Assembly (NCBI GenBank): GCA_964621445.1
Contig: CAZUNO010000028.1
Coordinates: forward strand, 1-32,655
Length of the DNA: 32,655 nt
Reading direction: 5' to 3'
Source: CAZUNO01 sp964621445 [NCBI: Candidatus Hadarchaeota archaeon]
GTDB taxonomy: Archaea; CAYQAE01; CAYVLA01
In this document: piece after piece, positions 15,334 to 23,237 of the stretch
Numbering within the stretch: the stretch's first letter is position 1
Layout: each line of letters begins with the position of its first letter
Notes under the pieces: generated by a model
What the model saw: the letters and a program-made list of their open reading frames with translations, nothing else
Database searches by the model: none
What the model was told of the DNA's origin: nothing
Translations under genes and position numbers: made by a program

Positions 15334-16119
15334 TTAAGGGCTCCAGATATCAACTTCACGGCCCATGGCCGAATCCTGGATTGCCAGGTCGGTGGAATCG
15401 AAACCGGTCATTTCATCCCTGCTCTGCCTTCCCTTAACTTGTCCTAAAATCACCTGGAAGAGTTCCCCGCGAATATCGTCCCTAGCCAGTATCCCCTGCT
15501 CAACCGCGGAGTTTATCTTCCGCCATGTGAAGCCTGCTCCCAGTCATCTACGACTATATGAGCTCTTCTCAGCAGAGATATCTCCAGTTCCTGTTTACCT
15601 GGAGCATCGGCACCAATGGCATTAATGTGGATTCCATTATCGATCCACTCATTCCTCAGAATTGGAGACCTTGAAGGACCTCCATTAATCCCTCAAGCTG
15701 CGTTCTAGACTGGATGCCCGCATCTAGAAGACCAACGACCTCGGGGTTATCGGGAGACATTTACTTGGCTGCGATCGCGCCGGCGGCCCCGGGCCTTAGA
15801 GACGTAAGGTAATTTGCATTCATTATGTCCACCGGTCTCCCATCTTCAGGATTCACTACGAAAAGAGTTCCCACAACGCTTGGTATGCCAAAGCGATTTG
15901 GATTTTGTGGGTGTGAGTTCACGATCTTGACGGCGGCCAGACCAATTGAAGGAATGAAAGAGGACCTTACCCTCAGATCCTCCCGGCCTTATCGAAGAAA
16001 AGATACGGCTTAGGAGGCATCTGCACTTTTTTCGAGTATTTATTCCTGAACGCTCTCTCAACGGCCGAAATGGCCTCCCCCATCGATATCAAGGAGGAAA
16101 CCTCACCCTCTGACAGCAT
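15334..16119 (-). pseudogene. Ornithine cyclodeaminase / mu-crystallin family pseudogene
   Basis: The minus strand, read in shifting frames, recovers the whole outline of an ornithine cyclodeaminase/alanine dehydrogenase-type protein. It starts at ATG 16119 after AAAGGGAGG with MLSEGEVSSLISMGEAISAV and MPPKPYLFFDKAG. A frameshift near 15975 leads into DLRVRSSFIPSIGLAAVKIV and RFGIPSVVGTLFVVNPEDG, then TSLRPGAAGAIAAK and an in-frame TAA at 15761-15763. VVGLLDAGIQSRTQLEGLME follows, and the text then jumps (about 15670) to NEWIDNGIHINAIGADAPG, so most of the central Rossmann part appears deleted. Another frameshift near 15518 leads into the C-terminus with DEMTGFDSTDLAIQDSAMG and TAA at 15334-15336. 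Four separate lesions argue for genuine decay. Intact members convert ornithine to proline or reduce cyclic imines or keto acids. Confidence 0.88.
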
Positions 16120-16265
16120 GAGAACCTCCCTTTCATCGGTCAAGATGAACCGCAAAGCTCTTTTTCTTGAATGGCTGAACAATGCTTCTGAATTAAGGTG
16201 ACGCCTCATCGAATCCAGCCCGGTCCAAGAGGCAAGTAATAAAGCTAGGATAACACCACTCGGGA

Positions 16266-16275
16266 GAATATATTT
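16266..16275 (+). promoter_or_regulatory. TATA-like box of the ferredoxin-AOR-proC operon
   Basis: GAATATATTT lies about 51 nt before ATG 16322. Transcription near 16297 would leave a leader of about 25 nt containing AGGTG at 16311-16315. Inferred from sequence only. The rest of 16120-16265 holds no gene I can support. Confidence 0.45.
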
Positions 16276-16321
16276 CAGAGCACGCATTGAGGCTATTGAA
16301 CCTGATCCACAGGTGCAGCCC

Positions 16322-16849
16322 ATGAAAAAGATATCGGTGATTCCCGAAAGATGCTCGGCCTGCAGAATATGTGAGCTAGCATGCGCTGAATTCCATTTCG
16401 GTGTCAACAATCCAAAGAAGTCCGCAATCCGCGTTTTTTCCCTCTACCCTAACCCAATCATAAGAACTCCCATAGTGTGCCGACAATGTGATGAGCCGCC
16501 ATGCAAAGAGGCCTGCCCGGTAGACGCCATAAGCAAAGGCAGTGAGGCGATCGAAATCGATCCCGATGCATGTACTGGCTGCCTGGCCTGCGTTCGGGCT
16601 TGTCCCTACAACGCAATTTTCGTTCATCCCGAAATAGATACTCCCATCAAGTGTGACCTATGCTCGGGTTCACCCCGTTGTGTGAAAATGTGCCCCAAAA
16701 ACGCGTTGGAAATCGTGGAAGAGCTTGAAAACCAGCCGCGACTAGAGGACGGAAAGGTGGTGTACAGGCCGATGAATCAGCTGAAAATCCTAGGACCGGA
16801 GACAACCGTGCTTCAATACAATGACTGTGGTGAGACCGATGAAGACTAA
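16322..16849 (+). CDS. AOR-associated four-cluster ferredoxin subunit (HycB/NrfC-type)
   Basis: A 175-residue iron-sulfur protein with four Cys motifs: CSACRICELACA near the N-terminus, CRQCDEPPCKEACP, CTGCLACVRACP and CDLCSGSPRCVKMCP. This is the pattern of the 4x[4Fe-4S] subunits that pass electrons for molybdo- and tungsto-enzymes. I chose ATG 16322 because AGGTG lies 6 nt upstream; an in-frame GTG at 16313 is possible. The 3' end overlaps the AOR gene by 11 nt, so the two are translationally coupled and the protein is probably the dedicated electron-transfer partner of that enzyme. A C-terminal extension of about 35 residues carries one more cysteine. Confidence 0.93.
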   Translation: MKKISVIPERCSACRICELACAEFHFGVNNPKKSAIRVFSLYPNPIIRTPIVCRQCDEPPCKEACPVDAISKGSEAIEIDPDACTGCLACVRACPYNAIFVHPEIDTPIKCDLCSGSPRCVKMCPKNALEIVEELENQPRLEDGKVVYRPMNQLKILGPETTVLQYNDCGETDED

Positions 16850-18698
16850 GGGTGGGTATAACCACGCTACACTGGCCGTAGATCTTTCCTCATCCATTAG
16901 GATACGACAAGTTTCCGATGAATTCGCCCTGAAATACGTGGGGGGAAGGGGATGGGGTGCGAGACTGACCTGGGACAATCTGAAACCCGGTCTTGACCCC
17001 CTGGGGCCCGAAAACCTGGTCACCATCTCCCCCGGCCCATTGAATGGCCTGCTGATCCCGGCCTCGGGCAAGACCTCCTTTTCATGTATTTCCCCAGCGA
17101 CTGGAATATACGCTGACAGCAACATGGGAGGTAGCTTTGGAACCGAGATCAGGCAAGCGGGACTCGATGCGATCACCATTAGGGGGAAAGCGGACGAACT
17201 ATCATATCTCTGGATTGACGACGACGAATGCGAAATCGTAGCTGCTCCTCAGCTTCGCGGTAAAGGCGCGACCGAAACGGAGCGTATCCTAAAGGATGAT
17301 CTCGGCGGGGACGAGGTAAGGGTGATGAGCATTGGCCCGGCGGGAGAGGAAGGCGTGGTATTTGCAACCGTCAACTGTGACTGGGGACGGAATGCCGGGA
17401 GAACCGGAATGGGGACTGCCCTGGGTTCCAAGAATCTTAAGGCCATAGCCATCAGAGGGACAAAGGACCTTCCGGTGGCCGACATGGATGGCCTCATGGA
17501 AATAAGCGAGAGAGCTTTTGGATATTTAATGGAGCACCCCTCATTAGAGGCCTGGCAGAGACAAGGGCTCATGATGGTCATCGATTACGCTAATACCATC
17601 GGGTTCCTCCCCACTAGAAACTTCTCTGATGCCTATTACCCATTTGCCGGAAAGATAAATGGGGATGTAATGGAATATCAACATAAGATAAGCGATTCGG
17701 CCTGTTTTGCCTGTCCCATGTCATGTGGCAACGTCTGTCTGGCAAAGGAGGGTCCATGGAAAGGGTCCGTTTGTGAAGGGCCTGAGTACGAAACGGCAGC
17801 CATGTTCGGCTCCAATCTGGGGATGGACGACTTCTCATTCATATTGAAGGCAAATCAGGTTTGCGACGAGCTTGGAATAGATACCATTTCCACCGGTAAT
17901 CTCATAGGGCTGGTTATGGAGGCCTCGGAAAAGGGCCTACTCGGCGAAAAGGAACTAGGTGAGCTTAGTGATATAACCTGGGGCGATCAAGAGGGGGCAA
18001 TAAGGCTCGCGGAGATGATCGCCCGCAGGGAGGGTATCGGTGATATACTGGCCGGTGGATCGGCCAAAGTATTGAAGAAATGGCCCCAGCTCAAGAGGAT
18101 AGCCGTCCACGTTAAGGGATTGGAGCAATCCGCCTATGACTCCAGGGTCAGTATGTGTATGGCTTTGGCCTACGGGACATGTGATATAGGAGCTCATCAC
18201 ACTCGGGCGTGGCCCATAAGCAAGGAACTAGAAGAGGGACAGGATTGGGGTCCAGATGAAAAGGTGGATCTGGTAATGTACCACCAAGCCATCCGGCCTT
18301 TATTCGACATGCTGGGTGTATGCAGATTGCCCTGGATAGAACTAGGGATAGACGAGAACTTCTATGCGGAGATGTATTCAGCAGTTACCGGAATTGACTT
18401 CACCCTGGATCAGCTGTTAGTCAAATCCAAGGCGATATATGACCTGACCAGGGCCATAAACGTGAAAAGAGGCATACGTAGAGCTGATGATTATCCCCCG
18501 CCAAGGACTTTCAAGGACCCAATAAAATCCGGGCCCTTCAAGGGTCAGGTCGCCGATCCAGAGATCTACGAGGAGATTCTCGACGCATATTATAGGAGGA
18601 GGGGATGGGAAATTGATACCGGCATCCCTAAGAGGGAAACTCTCATTAAAGATGGGTTTCAGGATGTAGCCGAGGATCTTTATTCGGGGAGGAATTGA
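16839..18698 (+). CDS. aor: Aldehyde:ferredoxin oxidoreductase (tungsten enzyme, AOR family)
   Basis: A 619-residue tungstopterin enzyme that interconverts aldehydes and carboxylic acids with ferredoxin electrons. The cubane cluster ligands are C289, C292 and C296 in CFACPMSC and C495 in MLGVCRLP; these positions fall within one residue of the numbering I recall for the Pyrococcus AOR. The N-terminal pterin-binding part contains YVGGRGWGARL, GRTGMGTALGSKNLKAIAIRG; the domain-2 stretch DELGIDTISTGNLIG is also typical. ATG 16839 overlaps the ferredoxin stop and has GGTGAG upstream; an in-frame ATG at 16821 lacks a site. The stop abuts the proC start with no gap. The natural aldehyde is unknown. 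Confidence 0.95.
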   Translation: MKTKGGYNHATLAVDLSSSIRIRQVSDEFALKYVGGRGWGARLTWDNLKPGLDPLGPENLVTISPGPLNGLLIPASGKTSFSCISPATGIYADSNMGGSFGTEIRQAGLDAITIRGKADELSYLWIDDDECEIVAAPQLRGKGATETERILKDDLGGDEVRVMSIGPAGEEGVVFATVNCDWGRNAGRTGMGTALGSKNLKAIAIRGTKDLPVADMDGLMEISERAFGYLMEHPSLEAWQRQGLMMVIDYANTIGFLPTRNFSDAYYPFAGKINGDVMEYQHKISDSACFACPMSCGNVCLAKEGPWKGSVCEGPEYETAAMFGSNLGMDDFSFILKANQVCDELGIDTISTGNLIGLVMEASEKGLLGEKELGELSDITWGDQEGAIRLAEMIARREGIGDILAGGSAKVLKKWPQLKRIAVHVKGLEQSAYDSRVSMCMALAYGTCDIGAHHTRAWPISKELEEGQDWGPDEKVDLVMYHQAIRPLFDMLGVCRLPWIELGIDENFYAEMYSAVTGIDFTLDQLLVKSKAIYDLTRAINVKRGIRRADDYPPPRTFKDPIKSGPFKGQVADPEIYEEILDAYYRRRGWEIDTGIPKRETLIKDGFQDVAEDLYSGRN

Positions 18699-19493
18699 AT
18701 GAAAATAGGTTTCATTGGAGCTGGCAAGCTTGCTGAAGCAATGATTTCGGGATTGATCAACTCCGGAGTTGCAGAACCAAGTGACATCATGGTCTCCGAT
18801 ATAGACGAATCCCGGCTGGAACTCATGAAGGATCGCTTCTCGGTACCAACATCCAGGAAGAATATGGAGGTGGTCGATTCCTCCGACATCACCGTGCTTG
18901 CACTCAAGCCGGACGTTCTACTAACCGCCGCCTTGAAGCTGGAGCCAGCTCCGGGTAAGCTGCTGATAACGGTCGCTGCTGGAATGCCATCGGCGGAAGT
19001 AGAATCCGTTTTGCCCCAGGGCACTCACCTGGTTAGGGTCATGCCCAATATCAACTGCGCCACGGGGGAGAGCTGCACGGCAATATGCAAGGGAGAGGCT
19101 GCTACAGAGGAGGACATTTCCAGAACGGAAGAGGTTTTCGGAGCAGTGGGGAGAACCTTAAGGGTAAAAGAGTCCAACATGGATGTAGTGACCGCTCTAT
19201 CGGGCAGTGGCCCGGCATACGTATTCATGTTTATAGAAGCTCTTTCCGATGGCGCCGTATTGCATGGTCTCCCCAGGGAGCAGGCCACGGAAATGGCCGC
19301 CCAAACCGTTTTAGGAGCCGCCAATATGGTATTGGAGTCGGGCCTTCACCCGGCAGAACTCAAGGACAGGGTATGTTCGCCTGGTGGAACTACCATCGCC
19401 GCCGTCAGGAGCCTGGAGGAGAACGGGTTCAGATCGGCGGCCATCGAAGCCGTTTCCAGCGCTCGACGAAGAGCCGAGGAACTAAGCGATTAA
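18699..19493 (+). CDS. proC: Pyrroline-5-carboxylate reductase
   Basis: A 264-residue NAD(P)H-dependent reductase catalysing the last step of proline synthesis from pyrroline-5-carboxylate. The Rossmann motif GFIGAGKLAEAMISGL opens the protein. LITVAAGMPSAEVE, VRVMPNINCATGE, ALSGSGPAYVFMFIEAL and the C-terminal KDRVCSPGGTTIAAV are the family signatures, and the length is normal. ATG directly follows the AOR stop and GGGGAGG lies just upstream, so it is co-translated with the AOR unit. The 3' end overlaps the ogt stop on the other strand by 4 nt. No proA or proB gene is present in the window. Confidence 0.96.
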   Translation: MKIGFIGAGKLAEAMISGLINSGVAEPSDIMVSDIDESRLELMKDRFSVPTSRKNMEVVDSSDITVLALKPDVLLTAALKLEPAPGKLLITVAAGMPSAEVESVLPQGTHLVRVMPNINCATGESCTAICKGEAATEEDISRTEEVFGAVGRTLRVKESNMDVVTALSGSGPAYVFMFIEALSDGAVLHGLPREQATEMAAQTVLGAANMVLESGLHPAELKDRVCSPGGTTIAAVRSLEENGFRSAAIEAVSSARRRAEELSD

Positions 19494-20002
19494 TACCCGT
19501 CCGCTCCCTCGAGCTTCAATAATTTCCTCTTAATGGACACTCCCCCTCCGAATCCCCCAATCCCCCTCTTTCCCACGACCCGGTGGCAGGGTATGGCTAT
19601 GACTACCGGGTTTAAGGATAGTGCGGAACCGGTCGCCCGAAAGGCACGGGAATTCAATGATTTTGCAACTTGGGAGTAGCTCATGGTCTCACCATAAGGT
19701 ATATCCATGGTTTTATTCAAAACGGCCCGATAAAATTTGCCCCTTACCCTTTGGATACGCTTCTTACAGGACCCGAGGAAGGAGAACCGGGTCCTTTCAC
19801 CAGCCAGGTATTCCCTAATTTCCCTGCTGAACGGCAGCTCGTATTTGCCCTCCCATTTCCTAGAAATGCCCGGCGTTAGGGATATCTCCTCTATCTCACC
19901 AGCGGCGGTCCCCTTTATGTCGACCGTGGCCTGAATCTCCCTGCTTGGGACCCACTCGTGTTTCAGGTCCTCCTCTTCTATAGATGTACTCAACATCATC
20001 AC
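19490..20002 (-). CDS. ogt: Methylated-DNA--protein-cysteine methyltransferase
   Basis: A 170-residue O6-alkylguanine DNA repair protein that takes the alkyl group onto its own cysteine. The active site is C139 in IPCHRVVG; the DNA-binding helix region KTMDIPYGETMSYSQVA and the asparagine hinge LNP are also present. The N-terminal domain (residues 1-85) is poorly conserved, as usual. The start ATG 20002 is one of three consecutive Met codons, so the exact start may be a few residues later. It is convergent with proC, overlapping by 4 nt. Confidence 0.93.
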   Translation of the reverse strand: MMMLSTSIEEEDLKHEWVPSREIQATVDIKGTAAGEIEEISLTPGISRKWEGKYELPFSREIREYLAGERTRFSFLGSCKKRIQRVRGKFYRAVLNKTMDIPYGETMSYSQVAKSLNSRAFRATGSALSLNPVVIAIPCHRVVGKRGIGGFGGGVSIKRKLLKLEGADGY

Positions 20003-20055
20003 CCTCAGATATGGCCCTTGGAGCTAGGAAACCCTTTTGAACGCGGGAAATCAAT

Positions 20056-20436
20056 ATGGTTAAAGGTGTAACAATGTCTCCACATACGAACATAGAAGAC
20101 GTCAAACCGAAGAAGGGCCTTCCCATCGCGGAGGGTTTAATGGACCAGAGAGTACTAAACACCGAGGAGGGCAAGGGAGCCATATCAGGATCGGAGAGAC
20201 TGAGCATTCTAGTACAGACCTACGAACCTGGCGGATGTCATAATCCCCACGAACATGAGAGCACCGAGCAGGCCTTCCTGGTACTGAGCGGCGAGGGAAA
20301 GATGATTGTTGGAGATGAGGAGATTCCTATTAAGAAGGGCTCCGTAGTCTATGCACCTCCTAAGGTCCGTCACTCAACCGAAAATACCGGTGACGAGAAC
20401 CTGAGGATGATGCTAATAGGCGTTACCCTGGACTAG
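20056..20436 (+). CDS. Single-domain cupin protein
   Basis: A 126-residue beta-barrel protein of the cupin superfamily. Cupin motif 1 is visible as HNPHEHESTEQAFLVLSGEG (two His, one Glu, metal site) and motif 2 as PPKVRHSTEN (third His ligand). The metal site is therefore complete. ATG 20056 is the longest start; ATG 20074 has AAAGGTG about 7 nt upstream and may be the true one, giving 120 residues. The gene lies between ogt and a pair of small minus-strand genes, so context gives no substrate. It could be a sugar-binding, isomerase or regulatory cupin. Confidence 0.88.
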   Translation: MVKGVTMSPHTNIEDVKPKKGLPIAEGLMDQRVLNTEEGKGAISGSERLSILVQTYEPGGCHNPHEHESTEQAFLVLSGEGKMIVGDEEIPIKKGSVVYAPPKVRHSTENTGDENLRMMLIGVTLD

Positions 20437-20446
20437 AAACCTAATT

Positions 20447-20617
20447 TTAGTCCGAACGTCCCTCCTTGACAATTCTATTCTCAATTTGTTCCTCGATAAG
20501 CCCGAGCAAGAGCTTCGATTTCGAAGTCGCTTCTCGGGCGCTTTTCCAATTTCCATTGCCCGTAGTGATTACTAGAAGTTCCAAGTTATGCATTAATTTC
20601 TGAATATTTTTCTCCAA
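20447..20617 (-). CDS. Small uncharacterised helical protein (56 residues)
   Basis: The frame is open to 20671, but TTG 20617 is preceded by GGAGGG at a good distance and begins a coherent helical protein (LEKNIQKLMHNLELLV ... KSKLLLGLIEEQIENRIV). It follows the OB-fold-like gene by 13 nt on the same strand, so the two are probably co-transcribed. The product is amphipathic and mostly alpha-helical, with a Gly-Asn-Gly-Asn turn in the middle. I do not recognise the family. Confidence 0.5.
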   Translation of the reverse strand: MEKNIQKLMHNLELLVITTGNGNWKSAREATSKSKLLLGLIEEQIENRIVKEGRSD

Positions 20618-20630
20618 AAACGACCCTCCA

Positions 20631-20903
20631 TTAAGGGCGTTCAAACACCACGCCGAGAACTGAATCCTCAATCATATCTGCCTGGAAATATCTACCTCTT
20701 ATTCGATAATCCGAGATCCTTCCTTCTCGTTCCTTTAAAGACCCTGTGGCAACCACATCATCTCCCCATCTGACATAGCAAAGGAAGTCACATTTCACAA
20801 GCACCTGATCGTCGCCGGATTTCACCGTGAAGGCCGTATGCAGACCGGTGGCGGTTCCCCATGTCAGCGGCCTTCCCCATACAATGCCTCGTAACTCGTC
20901 CAT
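20631..20903 (-). CDS. Small beta-rich protein, possible OB fold
   Basis: A 90-residue protein that looks all-beta: RPLTWGTATGLHTAFTVK, DQVLVKCDFLCYVRWGDDVV, ATGSLKEREGRISDYRIRG. The pattern of a strand pair followed by WGDDVVATGSL resembles OB-fold nucleic-acid-binding proteins, but that is a fold guess, not a family match. ATG 20903 is chosen because a TATA-like element is centred about 25 nt upstream; ATG 20912 or TTG 20915 are also in frame. It heads a two-gene unit with the helical protein at 20447-20617. Confidence 0.6.
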   Translation of the reverse strand: MDELRGIVWGRPLTWGTATGLHTAFTVKSGDDQVLVKCDFLCYVRWGDDVVATGSLKEREGRISDYRIRGRYFQADMIEDSVLGVVFERP

Positions 20904-20923
20904 GTAGATCATCAAAGGTCCTT

Positions 20924-20932
20924 CAATTTAAG
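20924..20932 (-). promoter_or_regulatory. TATA-like box of the OB-fold-like gene pair
   Basis: CTTAAATTG on the minus strand is centred about 25 nt upstream of ATG 20903, the spacing expected for a leaderless transcript. The rest of 20933-21048 holds no feature that I can name. Confidence 0.4.
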
Positions 20933-21048
20933 ATGTAAACCACGAGTTTCGGAATTTATTGAGACATTTCTCACCATTTTGAAGAAGCTATAATACACAA
21001 TTCGTGCAGGCCTATCCTTTCTTGGTTGGTCCACGGGATACCAGTGAA

Positions 21049-21058
21049 CAATTAAAAG
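21049..21058 (+). promoter_or_regulatory. TATA-like box of the 58-residue protein gene
   Basis: CAATTAAAAG lies about 45-55 nt before the TTG at 21104. Initiation near 21080 would give a short leader containing AGGAGATG at 21091-21098. Confidence 0.4.
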
Positions 21059-21103
21059 CTCGATACTGCAAGACTCGAATCGTGTCGTCTAGGAGATGAT
21101 CGA

Positions 21104-21280
21104 TTGAAAATAATGACAATTGATCTCGAGGACGGTGGAAATTGGGTAAACATTGAAGCCGAAACCGAGAAGGAGAAAAAATTGATCGAAGTTTTGGACA
21201 AGAAGGCAGAGAAGCTAGGCATGACCGGGGGAGAGCTGGCCAAACATATACTCATAGCCGCGGCAGCGATCAATCTCTAA
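21104..21280 (+). CDS. Small uncharacterised protein (58 residues), TTG start
   Basis: A short gene starting at TTG 21104, with AGGAGATG 5 nt upstream, ending TAA 21278-21280. The product begins with beta-like residues (MKIMTIDLEDGGNWVNIEA), continues with a charged helix (EKEKKLIEVLDKKAEKLG) and ends GELAKHILIAAAAINL. The arrangement resembles small ribbon-helix-helix-like or toxin-antitoxin-sized proteins, but I cannot assign a family. The strong Shine-Dalgarno, promoter-like element and typical codon use support a real gene. Confidence 0.6.
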   Translation: MKIMTIDLEDGGNWVNIEAETEKEKKLIEVLDKKAEKLGMTGGELAKHILIAAAAINL

Positions 21281-21334
21281 TATGGAGGAACCGGATACCG
21301 GGATTTAGGATAATCCCTTCCTATCAAGCACGGT

Positions 21335-22018
21335 TTAGGTCCTGGACTGGCTTCTAATTACCCCTTTGTGGTAACCACTGTAAAGACCTATGACTGGGTT
21401 ATGTCCAAGAAGACGATCCTTAACTATGAGTGTGGTAACCGGGGCGTCTGAATTACTATTGAATATCATGTCGTGCCCGATGCAGAGACCGACGATCACG
21501 TTAAGGTCCGTCTCGGCCTGGTTGAGTAAATCGGCCTGAAGAACCGGATTACAGGCAGCCTCGAACCTCCCAGGCTCCCCGATCTTATCCTCTTCCCCCA
21601 TCCCCAACCTGGTCTTATCCACTCCACCGCACTTACACATCACCGAGGCCACGGAAAATCCCTGGTCCTCTAGAACATTAGTAAGCCTGTTGGCTTCATC
21701 CTTGAGACCGGCACAGAATGCAATGCCCACGATTTTCACATTCATTAGCCTGGCCAATTCTATGAGTTCCTTGATCCTGGATCTCACGGCCATGGTGGTG
21801 CCCCTTACCGATTCATATGCCTCCTTTTCCGTTACGGTTGCAGGTCTGTATAGGTCTCTCACCGGCGATTCCCGATATTTACTGACCGATTTCCTAATTT
21901 TTTCTGGTGATAATCTCATGGGGCAGAAGTCGGGCAGCGAATCCTTATTGAGTTCATCCATCGGTGCGGAACCGCAGAAGGTGCCCGGACATTTCGCACA
22001 TTCGGGTAGTTTTTTCAT
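21335..22018 (-). CDS. DUF1847-type cysteine-rich protein
   Basis: A 227-residue protein with an N-terminal Cys cluster (CAKCPGTFC, later DFCP) and more cysteines downstream (IAFCAGL, MCKCGG, AACNP, LCIGHD). The sequence ACNPVLQADLLN followed by LCIGHDMIF and APVTTLIVKDRLLGHNP is characteristic of the DUF1847 family, found in anaerobic bacteria and archaea and described as metal-binding without known function. ATG 22018 follows GGTGATGGAG. The upstream gap 22019-22202 contains its promoter region and no gene that I can support. Function is unknown. Confidence 0.85.
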   Translation of the reverse strand: MKKLPECAKCPGTFCGSAPMDELNKDSLPDFCPMRLSPEKIRKSVSKYRESPVRDLYRPATVTEKEAYESVRGTTMAVRSRIKELIELARLMNVKIVGIAFCAGLKDEANRLTNVLEDQGFSVASVMCKCGGVDKTRLGMGEEDKIGEPGRFEAACNPVLQADLLNQAETDLNVIVGLCIGHDMIFNSNSDAPVTTLIVKDRLLGHNPVIGLYSGYHKGVIRSQSRT

Positions 22019-22202
22019 TTATGCATTCTCCATCACCAGGGAAAAATTCAGAGATAAGAATTCTATGGATCCTAAAGGGATCACGGCAGAGATTTAGTTC
22101 CCTATGTTTCCCAACCCCTGACAAGGTACCCCCAAGAATCCCTCTGGCAGCTTTAGTACCTCAATGTCAAAGCCTTCGGGTTATCATATGACTGACACAG
22201 AT

Positions 22203-23228
22203 TTAGAGACAATCATCTGGTGCTCTCCATAGCATGGGGAATATAAGAGGAACCGTCCCCACAATGCCAATGAAAAAGCCCAAAAATAAGCCCAATATGC
22301 CCTTCCCTGGTCCAGCAGCGGCAACCAAATCAAGCCCCGGACTAATACCGGAGAATTTAATCGACACCGCAGCTATTATAACCATCAGGTAGCCTGAGGC
22401 CGCTCCTAAAGCCCCCAGAATCATTCCCTCACTGGCAAAGATTAACATCACCGTCGTCGTCTCCGCCCCCAAAGCCCGTATTGTGCCGATCTCCATCTTC
22501 CGCTCATGAAGGGAAATCTCCATGAGATTCATGAAGGTTATTAGAGCCATAAGCCCAGCAGCCAGAGGAAGTTCCCACTGTGCGGGAACCACCACTGCAA
22601 CTCCCTCTCCACCAATGGAAAAGCGTATGTGATAGATGAAGTTCCCACACACTAGGCTCAGAACTGATACCAGGAAAATGGTCCGAAGCTTTCTTCTCGT
22701 AATGTTGCGAAGTGAAAGGATAAAGAAGTCAACATCGATAAACGGCTCATGTTCTGTTTCCTTTGATAATCGATAAAGCCTTTTGGCAGTTGTGAGGCGG
22801 GCCTCAGCACTATCAGGCCAGAGGATTATCTCTCCTTTCAGAAAAGAGAACTTCCCTCCTTGTCGCTCGATGAATCCAATCTCTAAACCTTCCTCCTCCA
22901 TTCTATCGATCATTGCAATTAGGTCCTCAAGGACAAGTTTGGTGAGTCTTAGACGGTAGATGGGGCTGGAAAACCGGGACAACCATTTCTCGATCCTTCC
23001 CTTTCCCTTCTTGTCCGCGATCGGAATTTTCATCTTCAAAAAGGGCCCCCCTCCGGCCAATACCTCGGTTGTGCGAGGCGAGCGGCTGCCCCGGACCCAG
23101 GACTCCCAAAGACCGGATTCATTTCTTAGGTCGAAAAATTCCGATAGTAAATCCTTCAGCTCATTCAGGCTAATTTGTGATCTCTTTACCAGTAAATCCA
23201 GCCTCAAGTTTCCCATTCCATCTTTCAC
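22203..23228 (-). CDS. FtsX-like permease domain protein
   Basis: A 341-residue membrane protein. Residues 1-150 are soluble and basic. Residues 155-341 have about four hydrophobic segments arranged as in the FtsX/MacB permease domain: a first helix after FFILSLRNITRRKLRT, then PLAAGLMALITFMNLMEI, ERKMEIGTIRALGA (the conserved cytoplasmic loop) and two helices near the C-terminus. The N-terminal first helix and the large periplasmic domain of a full permease are missing, so it is short for the family. GTG 23228 or ATG 23216 may be the start. It is the last of four minus-strand genes; no ABC ATPase is adjacent. Confidence 0.8.
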   Translation of the reverse strand: MKDGMGNLRLDLLVKRSQISLNELKDLLSEFFDLRNESGLWESWVRGSRSPRTTEVLAGGGPFLKMKIPIADKKGKGRIEKWLSRFSSPIYRLRLTKLVLEDLIAMIDRMEEEGLEIGFIERQGGKFSFLKGEIILWPDSAEARLTTAKRLYRLSKETEHEPFIDVDFFILSLRNITRRKLRTIFLVSVLSLVCGNFIYHIRFSIGGEGVAVVVPAQWELPLAAGLMALITFMNLMEISLHERKMEIGTIRALGAETTTVMLIFASEGMILGALGAASGYLMVIIAAVSIKFSGISPGLDLVAAAGPGKGILGLFLGFFIGIVGTVPLIFPMLWRAPDDCL

Positions 23229-23237
23229 TAACTGTAA

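Noticed and set aside
15973-16410. 145-codon minus-strand frame upstream of the pseudogene
   Set aside because: Only the part after ATG 16119 is homologous to ornithine cyclodeaminase; the upstream extension runs antisense through the ferredoxin start and lacks a ribosome-binding site, despite a short hydrophobic stretch.
19085-19522. 145-codon plus-strand frame inside and past proC
   Set aside because: It is an out-of-frame shadow of proC with unnatural composition.
22019-22202. Short frames in the gap between the DUF1847 and FtsX-like genes
   Set aside because: No ribosome-binding site, homology or sustained coding pattern on either strand.
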